Source: Viola odorata
Lineage: Eukaryota > Streptophyta > Magnoliopsida > Malpighiales > Violaceae
Direction of reading: 5' to 3'
NCBI GenBank assembly: GCA_963691705.1
Contig: OY829541.1
Location: 69,473,189-69,537,188 of the forward strand
Length of the DNA: 64,000 bases
Position 1 is the first letter of the stretch; every line of letters begins with the position of its first letter. This document shows, piece by piece, positions 22,632 to 33,460 of this stretch. The notes below the pieces were generated by a model. The model did no database searches. It saw only the letters and a program-made list of their open reading frames with translations, and had not been told where the DNA came from. The position numbers and the translations under genes are program-made.

Positions 22632-24722
22632 TGATAATCCAAAACAGACCCCCCTCGACATTTTTGTATCATCTACCTGGAATCCCGCTTGCTCTACTAC
22701 CGGAGTGTGGTTGACATCAGTGAAGGGGGCCCCACCTACCGGATGACGCCTTATCCACACCCGGTACATCCTACCATCCAGTATCTATCCATCCGGGATA
22801 ATACCTTGGCTGCCTATGAATACCCCCTAAGGCAAAGGCAAGAGGCCACAAGCCAGGTTCTGCAGAACCACCATCTCTTCACTCTCTCTCCTTTCACTCC
22901 CTTAAATCACCTGCTTTACCCTCATATTTATCAGATTATTAACTTAAGCATCGAAGTGACTTTGTTGGGGACCCCCTCCGGCGTTGTGCATGTGTAACGG
23001 CGGCGTGGACAACCACCCCCTCGAAGGTCAAGATCTCAGAATCGTCCTCACCCCGCGTTCGAGGATTATCAAATTGGTGCTCTCAATGAAAGTATTTAGA
23101 TGATCAAGTGAGTTCCTTGATGTCTAAAGGCTCTCCTCTCCATATCAATATTTATCGATCGACATGGTCAAATTGATATTCATAGCCACCACTGCTGCAC
23201 ATCGAGAAAAAAGAAAAGAAAAGAAAAAGGATTATTCTGTTGTTCTATGTTCAAAAGGATCAGATCTGGAAAGGAAGACATATGGGAGAAAAGCCATGCT
23301 CATCATCGTTGTATTCAACCAACCATGATCATAATCATCATCATCAGTTATTTATCAATTATCACCGCAAGCAATAAAAGAAAGATTGAGGAAGGAGGGT
23401 GGGCTCAAGGACCAAGGAATGAAGAAAGGATAGCGGGAGAAAGAAAGGAAAGTTAGAAAGAAAAGAAAGGTAATGGCAAGAAATAAAAGAGAGATAGGGG
23501 AAGAAAGGAAGGAAAAGGAAAGAAAAGGAAAGAAAAGCAAAGAAGAAGAGAAAGAAAAGCAAAAAGGAAAGAAAAGGTAATGGGAAAGTCAAAAAGTATG
23601 GGGAATGCTGTTTAGATCCGGAATTAATGTTCAGATTCGGATAAATAAATAAATAAATAAATCCAAAAAAAAGAAAATCCGGAACAAATGAAAAAAGAAA
23701 AGAAAATCCGGAATAAAAAAAACGGAATGAAAAAAAGATCCGGATTTTATGAAAAGAAAATCCGGAATTAAAAAAATATATCCGAAATGAAAAAAGGATC
23801 TGGATTATAAAAAATCTGAAATAAAAAAAAATCCGAAAAAAAGAAGAGAGATTGGAATTGGTAAAGATTGCGTAGTTACATTCTGAATTTTTTTTTATCC
23901 GAATCTGAACATTAATTCCGGATCTGAATAGCAATCCCCATACTTTTTTACTTTCCCATACCCTCCTTGTAGAAGTAGGGGCAGCACGTTATACTGTGAC
24001 GGTGGCTCCATACCCTCTCAAAAGAGAGCTGGTTAGGAGCCTTTGAGTTACGGACAAGAAAAAGATGAACAAGAGAAACACCAGCGAAGAAGCACACCAG
24101 CGGATAAGGGCACCAGCGGAGAATCTGCTAAGTTTGAGTACCAACGATCTTATAGAGGGTTCCGTCGGTAAGGGAGGGAAAGCTTTGTCGGATAGATCAA
24201 CTTTAAAGGTCTTTTTTTTCTGATTCCTGCCCAGCTCACCGAAACCCGCCCTTTATCAGCTCTGACTCCACTTAAAGCACCAGCAGCCTGTATCGGTCAC
24301 GGCCTAAACTATTAGGCCATTTTGAGATCTTGACCTTCAAGGGGGTGGTTGTCCACGCTGCCGCTGCACCGGCACAACACCGGAGGGGTCCCCGACGCAG
24401 TCACTCCGATGCTTAAGTCAATAATCTGATAAATATGAGGGTAAAGCAGGTGATTTAAGGGAGTGAAAGGAGAGAGAATGGAGAGAGGGTGGTTATGCAG
24501 AACCTAGCTTGTGTCCTCTTGCCTTTGCCTTAGGGGGTATTCATAGGCAACCAAGGTATTATCCCGGATGGATAGATACCGGATGGTAGGATGTACCGGG
24601 ATGGGATAAGACGTCATCCGATAGGTAGCCCCCCGCTGATGTCGACCACACTCCGGTAGTAGAGCAAGTGGGATTCTAGGTAGATGATACAAAAATGCCA
24701 AGGGGTTTGTTTTGGATTATCA
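22632..24722. mobile_element. LTR-like element with inverted terminal copies
   Basis: The left terminal copy (22632-23071) starts TGATAATCC and ends GGATTATCA. It is followed at once by aattggtgctctcaatga, which looks like a primer-binding site. The right terminal copy (about 24323-24722) is the same sequence in inverse orientation, lacking roughly the last 35 bases of the LTR. The whole unit begins TG, ends CA, and is flanked by a perfect ATTTG duplication (22627-22631 and 24723-24727). Two LTRs in opposite orientation inside one target duplication is not the normal retrotransposon arrangement. No gag or pol frame was recognised. The interior holds purine-rich sequence, a hairpin element (23583-23960) and short accagcg repeats near 24.1 kb. 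Confidence 0.75.
23583..23960. repeat. foldback sequence with a stem of about 65-70 bp
   Basis: The left arm (atgggaaagtcaaaaagtat, then ggggaatgctgtttagatcc, then the gaattaatgttcagattcgg stretch) is nearly the perfect reverse complement of the right arm at about 23893-23960. The roughly 240-base loop repeats atccggaat separated by A runs about eight times. Bases at the outer ends leave TA on both sides, so a small TA-inserting MITE is possible. Confidence 0.7.
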
Positions 24723-27543
24723 ATTTGAATCTTCGTTTTTACTTGGGCTAAAGATGGCCCAACTAAATTCATTCGAAGCTCACTTTCTTTTCCTTTGGTG
24801 GAAAATTTGATATTAGATAACCGTGCATGTACAAGGAGCCTAGCAAACTGACGGGGGTGTTGTATTAAGAAGTCCCTTTAATAGTTTATGCATTAGCCTC
24901 CTCCTTTATCCGGGCTTGGAACCGGCTGTGTGCTTATTCAATGCATAGCGCACAGGCGGAGTTACATGCATACAAACACAGACAAGCAAGCAAAAACAGC
25001 AATCGGACATAAAATCACATAAAAGAGTTAACTACATGTACAACTAACCTAACACAGACCTCGTGCATGTAGTACAACAGACCTTAAGACCCTGGATTTT
25101 CCAACAACGAGAACAGAGGATGGAAAAACACTTAAACACTGGCCATATCACAAGATATTGCAAAACCTAATACATAGAGGTAGACCACAAAATTAGAGTC
25201 TGGACTTCAGGTCTAAGAACAACTTATATGTAATATAAAAGGGAAAATCCTGGAAAAACAAACCCTTAAATCAATTCCTAGCTGCGGGTTTCCATTGCCA
25301 TCATTTTAACAATTGTCATTACCTAATGAAGAACCAATAAGAATAGAGAAGGGCATTTGTCACATGAAAGGGAAACAAATAAGCGTTAACAGTGTTGGTT
25401 TAACCACAAGAGATGCTCTTAAGAAAACTGGCAGACCTATAAGCTTTTCTTCTGCACGACACACAGCGCCAACACTAGAAAAATTGCACACAGATTGAGA
25501 AGAAGGTAGAATAAATAAAGAGCACAAGAAAGGTAGCGGCCGAGTAAACCATTTAATCCCTTGTAGTGCCTAATCCCCATCCTGGAAACAAAAGCAGACC
25601 TCAAGTTAATGACTTCTAGATGATGTTAAAGTTTTCAGTGCCATCATGCAAGAGCTGTTAGAGCACCTTGCAATCGGGAAAATTAGAAATTAAGAAATTA
25701 TAGACACTACAAAAAGGGTCTAGTAGGGCATATCCTGCAACCAAAACAAAACCTCAAATTAAGGCTGATGTCCGGTCTTAACTATTTAGAAGTAGAAACT
25801 GAAAATTAAACCCATAAGCCCCTCTGCACGACCAACAGTGCCAAGAGTTGTAAGAGGTATCATATCATGAAAACAACTAATAGAAGACTTGCATGGAGAA
25901 AGAAAGAACCTACTCTCGAGTAAATCATTTAGTCCCTTTCAAAAGGATCTACCCAGAAGGCTAATCAGAAGTAGAAACTGAAAATTGGAGTCACAAATGT
26001 AAAAAGTCAAAGAGTCGGTCAGTGAGTCCGTTTGCCATCGCTTAACATCTGTCAGATCGATGAAAGGTTACAGAAAAAAAAAGAAAAAAAAGAAGAATCC
26101 AGAAATCTGGGTTAACCACAAGAGACTAAGGCACAAGAAACTGCTGCTTAAGGAAAATCCCAAAACCACAACACCTTCAAAGGCATGAACAAGACAGGCA
26201 TCCCAATACAAGCAACAACGCAACAAGCTCAAGGATGAAGAACCTGACATCAGCAATAAACCCAGAACTACCTACTTCTCATGCTTGGCTTATCATCACA
26301 CAGCAACAAAATCTCAACAACTCCAAGTGCAAGGCAGAAGACCAAAAACGTATGATCAAAGGATACAAAGCGCCAGCAGATATGAAAGACTTCTCTTGGA
26401 AAAGGCGGATAAAAAACTCTGTTACAACAGTGAAATAAACATAGCCGTAAAAGATAGCAAGAAGCCCCACGCATGAAGATCTTCCAAACTCTAGGCACCA
26501 TGAGAAATCTGACAGGATTCAGAAGCAAATTCCAACTAGAACACAGATGGCTACAAGTTACACCAATAATACTCCCCCCAATAAGTTAGAACAGGTGCAG
26601 GCAGGAAAGACATTACCGATCCTTCTAATGTATGAAAATATATCCGTTGATGCAAGAAAAATGACAATTCACACCACCATCATTAGCTGCAGAAAAGGGT
26701 AACGAATTCACAAGAAACTTTTATGGACTTGAATATAGGATGAGATCTAGGGTAACCATGCTGCTTGACAGATATCCTCACGCAAGTGAGTATGCTACAA
26801 CCTCTGCCGGGGAATGATCAACTACAACAGAAAACTTGTTTATATCATTGCACAGGAACTAAAATTAATAAATAAATAAATAATAAAACCAAGGAAAGGA
26901 AAGGAAAGGGACAATAAGACTGGTTAACCCAAAACTTGTGCTCTTGCTCCGACCTCCTATAAACATGATATCCTGAATGCCACTAAGTGCCTGTTTGGGA
27001 GTCTGGGTTGGGTACCCAACCCAGCATTCCCGGACTGAAATGGAAGAAAATGTGTTTGGTAAACATCAATGGGGAGATGAAAAATGCTCGTTTTGGGTTC
27101 CAAAACCAGCATTTTCTCCATTTCGAGAATGGCCGAAATTAGAGCATTGGAGAAACCAGAAAAAATGAAGTTTGCGGGATGGAGGGCTTTGTATTTTTTT
27201 GACAAAAATACCCTTTCTATTCTTGTTTAATTACGATGCTACCAAGTATATGAAATTAAAAAAACACTGTTCACGTCTTCTTCCTCACTTTCCAGCTCTC
27301 TCCTCTAGCCCGACCATTTTCCCTCTCCTTCTCCAAAATTCGACTTCTTCGATTTGTTGCTCAAATCACGAAGGAATCCAGCCAAAATTTAGCTAAACAC
27401 TCCTCATTCAATCCTAAACAAAACTCATGTGTCAATTTTAGAGATTAATCACTCAATCTCCATAACCCATAAAATCCCCATTTTGGAACCCTAACTCCCA
27501 AAATCCGTTTTTCACTCAAAAATCCTCTTTATCTCCACTCAAT

Positions 27544-27688
27544 ATGGCCAAAGGATCCTCTTCTAAGCGTGCTAGGACTAATACACCAAAGAAATCGTCT
27601 TCAAAGAGTCGGAAAAGTGCTTACCGGGAGATGTTGACGAGAAGGTTAACGTCGTCTTCAGAAGCTCCCCAACCTCAAAAATTTCTAG
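27544..27688 (+). CDS. short basic open exon inside the Harbinger-like element
   Basis: An ATG opens MAKGSSSKRARTNTPKKSSS and continues for 48 codons to an exon end followed by GTAATG, a plausible donor. The product is rich in Lys, Arg and Ser, as in a nuclear-localised leader, but I do not recognise it. It does not join in frame to the first FRA10AC1-like exon at the obvious acceptor, because a stop follows immediately. It may be the leader of a captured gene or a chance frame. Confidence 0.3.
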
Positions 27689-27789
27689 GTAATGTTCTTC
27701 TTTAGCTGCGACCCTTTTGATTCTACGCCCAGAATTTGATCTGCTGATGCCATTTCTGTTTGAGTAGTTGGGACAAGGAATGCTTTGTT

Positions 27790-28480
27790 GGTTTTTTCTT
27801 TTAAATGTTGATTTGAGTTTGTTGTGCTTGCTGCCATTTTAGTGCTCAATTGTTACTCATTTTGTTGTTAAATTTTGGTGCCAAAAGGCTGCTCATTTTG
27901 CGGCCGAAACCATGCCCGTTTGTTGCTAAATTCATGCTTATTTTGCTGTCAAATTAGTGTTAATTTTTGCTGCCGAAAGGCTGTTCATTTAGCTGTTAAA
28001 ATCATGCTCATTTGCTGTCAATTTCGTACTCATATTGCTGCTGTTTTCATGCTCATTTTTCTGTCAATGTGGTGTTCATTTTGATGTCGAAATGATGCTC
28101 GTTTTGCTGCCGAAAGGCTATTCTTTTTGCTGTTGAATCGTTGCTTGAGATGTGGCTCTTTTTGCTGTCAAAATGCAGTCCATTTAATGCCCAATTGTAG
28201 CTCATTTCGTTGCTTGTTTGTGTTGCCTAAATGCTGTCAAAATGATGTTTAAATTGCTGCTCAAATGTTGCTTCAATGTGTGCTTGTTTGTGGCTGGTTT
28301 TCATGCTTGTTTTTCCGCCAATTTTCATGCTTGTTTGGTTGGTTTTTACGCATATTCTTCTGCCCATTTTCATGCTCTTTTTTTGTCAGCTTTTGTGCTT
28401 GTTTCGACAGCCTTCCGTTGCTTGTTTCGCTACATTTTATTGGTTAATTTCGACAGCATATTCTTGTCTGCTTACTAGTA
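27790..28480 (+). repeat. degenerate short tandem repeat array
   Basis: About 25-30 imperfect copies of a unit of roughly 20-28 bases with the core tgctcattttgctgccaaa, variously decayed (tgctgtcaaattagtg, tgctgccgaaaggctgttca, catgcttgtttttccgcc). It lies between the basic exon and the first FRA10AC1-like exon and would be intronic if both were in one transcript. Confidence 0.65.
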
Positions 28481-28567
28481 ATAGTTGATTAATTAATATG
28501 AGTCATAATGAGTTTCGAATTGCAAAAGCTTGAGGCTGTGCTGGTGCGTCATTTAATTGCTTTCCAG

Positions 28568-29528
28568 TGTAGAATGTCTTTGATGGGAGTTATCAATTGA
28601 CTTATAACCACTTCTCGTCAGGACAGTTCATATGTGGTAATAAACACTGCGACAAAGTAGAGGGTTTGGCTGGCTATGAGGTAAGAGTTTGTACAATTGC
28701 ACTTCCACAAGTATTCAACATCTCTTTACAGGACTTGTACTTTAGCTTACCGGCTCATATATTGTACAGGTGAACTTTTCTTATTTTGAAGCTGGAGAAA
28801 ACAAGCAGGCTCTTGTGAAGTTGGTAGCTTGTGAGGGGTGAGTTGGTATCTGCAACAGTTGTTTTGCTGTTTGACTTTTGTGCTTCCTACCGGTTTTCCT
28901 TTTACCTAACCTAAAATCAGTTATTCTTAGCTTAAAATGCATAAACTGATGATAATTTGTTCCGTTAAAGTATTGACATCCGTCTGTTCAGGCTTCAGTG
29001 TATTGCCTTTCATTTATCACTTTTGTCTGCTTCATGAGTCCTTTATTCCATTCCATAATACTTGATATTGAAGGATTAAGCGGATTCATGAATATTGTGT
29101 GAGGTGACCATTTTGTATGGCTCCTATTGTTACTGCAGGGATGTGGCAGGGTCTTTTTACTGTGGCATGTTCCTTAATCTACTGTTTTTTTCCTGTGAGA
29201 TCACATTCACTGCTTTGAAGTAGGCAATACTACATGTGTTAGTTGCTACTACTTTTTGTTTACTCCTATTGTTGTTCCAAATAGATACGCAGACAAGCTT
29301 CATTACAAAAATAGAAAAGAGAAGGAACAATTAGAGAAAAAGGAGAAAACAGATGGTAAAAGAAAGAGGTACTATCCCTTTGTACATTCTACATTTACCA
29401 GCCTGTGTTATAACAGGCCTGTTTTATTGCTGAAACGAAATCTGACAACAGTCATTTCAGAGAACCGCCAAGGACTGATGATGATTCAGATGAGAATTCT
29501 GAGGGAAGGATAGAGAGGAGGAAAAAAG
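28568..29528 (+). pseudogene. captured FRA10AC1 gene fragment (four exons)
   Basis: Four exons with intact GT/AG junctions and compatible phases: 28568-28680, 28770-28837, 29285-29368, 29461-29528. Together they encode GQFICGNKHCDKVEGLAGYE, then VNFSYFEAGENKQALVKLVA, then DKLHYKNRKEKEQLEKKEKT and an acidic/basic tail. This matches the conserved C-terminal domain of FRA10AC1 (folate-sensitive fragile-site protein family, nuclear, splicing-associated). The two-Cys CxxC pair expected after LVACE is lost (Tyr replaces Cys). The N-terminal two thirds of the family are absent and a TAG sits at the 5' edge of the first exon. Introns are retained, so the fragment was captured from DNA and not from mRNA. 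It lies inside the Harbinger-like element. Confidence 0.8.
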
Positions 29529-29596
29529 GTATGTAGTCACCAGTAGCGAGCTACAGCGAAAGATACATGATGGCATTCCCTTGTTATGCATATTAC

Positions 29597-30399
29597 TAGG
29601 GCTGAGCACGGTCCAATTCGGTTCGGTTTTGGGCTCAGAACCGAACCGAACCGAAATTTTTCGGTTCTGATTATGTCAAAACCGAACCGAACTGTAAGTA
29701 TTTCGGTTTTATGACCTGAGAACCGAACCGAATCGGACAGTTCGGTTCGGTTTCGGTTTTTTTTTTTTACAATTTTTTTTTAAAAAAAAATCTTCATAAA
29801 AAAAGAAGAAGATAAAATGAGGAATTTGAATGCAACACAAATAAAAAAAGAGCAGGACTTGTTTCAAAATTCCAATGTGGTAGATACCATCTCTGTTAAA
29901 TTAAGGAATTTGTAAGATAATGCAACACAAAATTCCAACAGAATTTGAATGCCACGTCACCCACATCCAGCTACCATCACCCAACCAGCAACCACCGCCC
30001 ACCTTGCCAGCCCCGTTCGCAGCCGCCCCCAACAACCACCGTGCCACGCTCCCAAACCGCCGCTCCTCGGCCGGAAATGAAAAGAGGAGAAAGAAATAAT
30101 AAAAAGAAAAGAAACAAAGAAGAGAAAGAAGAGAAAGAAGGAAAAGGGCTGCGTGCAGCCCTAAAAATGAGAAAAGAAAGAAATAGAGGAGAAGAGAAGA
30201 AAACCTTGTCGTTTTGACAAGGAAAATGAGAGGGTTGGGCTTCGGCCCAACCAAGGAAATAAGAAAAAGAATGGGCTGGGGCCCAAAGAAAAGGAAATTG
30301 CTTTGAATTAATTAGTTTGGGAGGGGATTCGAACGCCCCACCCTTTAAAAATTTAGTTGCATACACAACCACTACGGCATAGCAAGCTTTAATATATAT

Positions 30400-30439
<40 letters not shown>

Positions 30440-30624
30440 GTTTTTTGGTTTTTCGGTTCGGTTCAGGATTTTTGTAGAGGCAGAACCGAACCGAACCGAA
30501 AATTTTCGGTTCTCATTGGAACAGAACCGCACCGAACCGAAAATTTACAGTTCGGTTCGGTTCGGTTCAAAATACTCCGGTTTCGGTTTGGTTTCCGGTT
30601 CGGATCGGTTTTTGCACACCCCTA
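29597..30624. mobile_element. nested non-autonomous DNA element with CCGAACCGAA subterminal repeats
   Basis: The left end (tagggctgagcacggtccaa) and right end (in reverse complement taggggtgtgcaaaaaccg) are imperfect inverted repeats. Each is followed by 100-200 bases dense in cggttcggtt / aaccgaaccg. Such termini and subterminal arrays recall hAT-type elements, but I could not find an 8-bp target duplication. The interior includes a possible tRNA-like promoter (minus strand, ccgtagtggtt and gttcgaatccc at about 30380-30320) and a (TA)n run at 30405-30436. No transposase. Confidence 0.5.
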
Positions 30625-33119
30625 ACTCTTCAGCCTATCTGAGGAATCTATCGTGCATCTCTTTTTCTGGGAAGTTCTTTTTTCCTTTTCTGGACCATGA
30701 CTTCTTATGCATTGGCTCATATTAATTGCAAAAGCTTGGACCATGACTTCTTATGAATCTATCGTGCATTTAATTTTCAAACTTTGTCATATTCCACGCA
30801 AATTAATTAAATTACGAATGATTGATTGATAATCATTAAGAGTAGTTTAATTAATAATTTTACAATAATTATAATCTAACAATTGTTTTGATTACTTAAA
30901 AAAAACGAAATATGTAAGTTATTCATGTAATTCCAAATATGTTTTATTTTTCTATTATATTAGATAAATATCTTTTTATTTATTTATGATATTAAAAACT
31001 CAAATTAAGAGTAGTCAATTAAATAATTAACTATACAATTTCAAAATACTCAAATTTTTTATGCTATTAATAAATTTTAATTTATTTATAATTTAAATGA
31101 GTTTAATTTATTTATGGTATATAGATAAATATTATTAGATGTTAGATTATAAATAAATTGATTAAAAACATGTATAAAGATAATAAAAACATTAATTATA
31201 ACACTTAAAATGAATTATGCCCTTTATGATCATTTTACATTCAAACCATAGTTTTGGAAAACTGGACTACCAAACAGCACCCTCCGTTTCCCAGATATTG
31301 TTTTCCCACTGAATTTTTACAATTATTTTACCAAACAGCTCCTTCCGTTTCCCAAATGTTGTTTTCCCACTGAACATTTCTTCACTGACCATTTTCCACT
31401 AAACTGGACAGACCCTAAGATTTTCAAGCTGACACTATTTAGAAGTACCCTCATCTGACAGGAAGACCCATAATAAGTTAAAATGAAAGAAAAAATGTAC
31501 AAAACCAAAGACACGATTCACGAGAGAAGTTTCATGCGCAGGAAAAATAAGTAAATAAGAAGAGGAACCAGCCTAAATAAGAGGAGGAACCATCCTGAAG
31601 TAACCATCTCAGCTCCTGCAATAGCTATTGTTGGCAAAGAAAGGGTTGACAAAGAAAAAATAGAAAACAAATGCGAGTTAAAATAAATCCACAGGAGCTA
31701 CTGCCAACCGAACAGAAGAAACAACAATTGGTTACACAGCGACCAAGCTTCCCCAGAAAATCAACCTCCAAGCTAACCAAAAAGTAAACAAACAGTTCAC
31801 ACATTCCTCAACAATTTAACGAATGGGAAAGAGGAGAAAAACATAAGGGATAATAAACCCGTAAAAGACTGGCAGAATTCACAAACAAAGCCTCCCAAGT
31901 CCCGAAAGGGCCTTCGCCAAATTCTGTAATATTCAAAATCAAAAGCAATGCCCCACGTCAATGGCTGGGATTCAAGTCTCAGAAGATGATAAAAACAACG
32001 AGAAAGCAAGTATGAAAACAGAACCGGAAGATAGACCATAAAACAGTGATTATAAAAAACCGTGATTTTAGAAAAAAAGCCAGTTCTTAGACAACACACT
32101 CCCAGGTTCAGCCTCTCGCATTATGAAGATTCACATAAACACTGAAACTCCGGATAAATCTCATCTGTAAAACTTCAGTACAAATCCAGAATATTTCGGC
32201 AGATCAGAAGGTGCACCAAGGACAACAAACTTAATTGTACAGAAAAAACCAGGAACCAAATCAAATTAAACAACTTATCAGTTTTGCAATAAGAAGCCGC
32301 ACAGCAACCATCAGTTGATGCTAAATTCAAGAGAATACCATACTAGTCCCGTCACATATACATATACCCTGGAAAACAGACAATATCCACAGAGCTTCAA
32401 CCACAAAAACCTCAAAAAGATAACAATGTTCAACAGCCAAACAAAACAGTGAAAAAGAACCCCTGACCAAAATATCAGATCCTGCGAAGGTCACCAAATC
32501 TTTCCTTCTGCATATAACATCAACGAATAGAAGCGATCGAGAAATCAGATCATGCCAAACCTCCAAAACCCAAACATGAACAACATAACGCTAAAATAGT
32601 GAAAAAGAACCCCTGATCAAGTATCAGTTCCTTCTAACATGAACAAAAAAGCTTGAAAATCACACAGATCATCTATCTCTCTCCCTCTGCATTTAACAAC
32701 AGACTCCGATCAACGAACAAAAACAAGAAATCTAATAATGCGATGAAACCGATATCCATAACCGAAAGCAGAAGATCAACGAACAGAGGCAATGAATCTA
32801 ATCATGCGATGAAACCGAAATCAGAAGATCAACCAATAGAAGCGAGAAATCGAATCATGCAAAACCGATATCCATAACCGTAGTAGCAGAAGATCGACGA
32901 TAAAAAATATGAAACGAAACGACCAAACCGAACTCCAAAACCGTGAAGCAAGAAGATCGAACTATCATCGAACGATCTACGAGAAAAAGACCAAAAGAAT
33001 TATTAAAGGGGAAACGCTAAGGAGGGATTTAAAATGGGAAAATGAAAAAGGGAGGGAGAGATAGTGAGCATAAGAAATCTGTATTGGCACCCGACCTCCG
33101 GAGACAAAAATGAGAAGTA

Positions 33120-33220
33120 GAATTTGGAGGGGTATTTATAGTGAAACTCGGTTAAGATGTACGGCTGAGGATTCGGGGATAATTGGTGACGTGTAGGGTT
33201 GAGATTGATTTTTTGGTGGA
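33120..33220 (-). promoter_or_regulatory. promoter-like region of copy B
   Basis: A canonical TATAAATA on the minus strand lies at 33133-33140. An ACGT-core element (plus strand ggtgacgtgtaggg, about 33184-33197) lies upstream, mirrored in copy A. The sequence just below 33110 is pyrimidine-rich on the minus strand (ctctccctccc), as in plant 5' leaders. Confidence 0.5.
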
Positions 33221-33460
33221 GTCGGTTATTTGCAAGTTGTCGGCGCCTTGTTGTGGCTTAACATTGACATCAGTATGAAGCACTCGGTTGAGGGTAAAAT
33301 TGGTAAAGTAACAGAGAAATAGGCAGACGGATGAGCATTAGCCAAAAAAGTCATGACTGATTGCTGAGCTGGTCAATAGTGCTGACTGCTGATCATGGAT
33401 TCATGGCCCCCCACGCTTTTTTTTCTTTCGTGTTTGAGACCGTTGGGGCCTTCAAAAGTC

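Larger units (their letters stand above)
26987..31415. mobile_element. PIF/Harbinger-like non-autonomous element carrying host gene exons
   Basis: The left end reads gtgcctgtttgggagtctgg and the right end, in reverse complement, gggtctgtccagttt. Both resemble the GGGxCTGTTTGG termini of PIF/Harbinger elements, and both are flanked by TAA, the expected 3-bp target duplication. Copy A provides the approximate empty site (near 18650). No Harbinger transposase or Myb-like ORF was found. Inside are a short lysine/serine-rich frame (27544-27688), a degenerate repeat array, FRA10AC1 exons and a nested element. The size (4.4 kb) and cargo make it a Pack-type candidate. Confidence 0.65.
24885..33460 (-). 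repeat. copy B of the duplicated locus, interrupted by DNA elements
   Basis: Collinear with copy A (15905-20560). It begins with the same gcctcctcctttatccgggc string and finishes with the same promoter-like sequence. Between 26987 and 31415 it is split by a PIF/Harbinger-like element, leaving about 4.1 kb of shared sequence. Near the right edge (about 32460-32900) there is a degenerate tandem repeat of about 65-70 bp (units contain agcagaagatcaacgaac and ccgatatccataaccg). Weaker counterparts occur in A at 19780-20130. As in A, no protein family was recognised. Divergence from A is substantial, so the duplication is not recent. Confidence 0.6.

Noticed and set aside
23362..23934. 190-codon minus-strand frame rich in Phe, Ser and Leu
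   Set aside because: It is the complement of a simple purine-rich tract and the hairpin loop; low-complexity translation.
29901..30408. Overlapping frames of 90-143 codons on both strands at 29.9-30.4 kb
   Set aside because: Biased composition within a transposable element, no domain or splice support.
30399..30725. Plus-strand frame with repeated FGSVRF / TEPNRTE-like peptides
   Set aside because: Produced by translating the subterminal cggttcggtt array of the nested element, not a gene.
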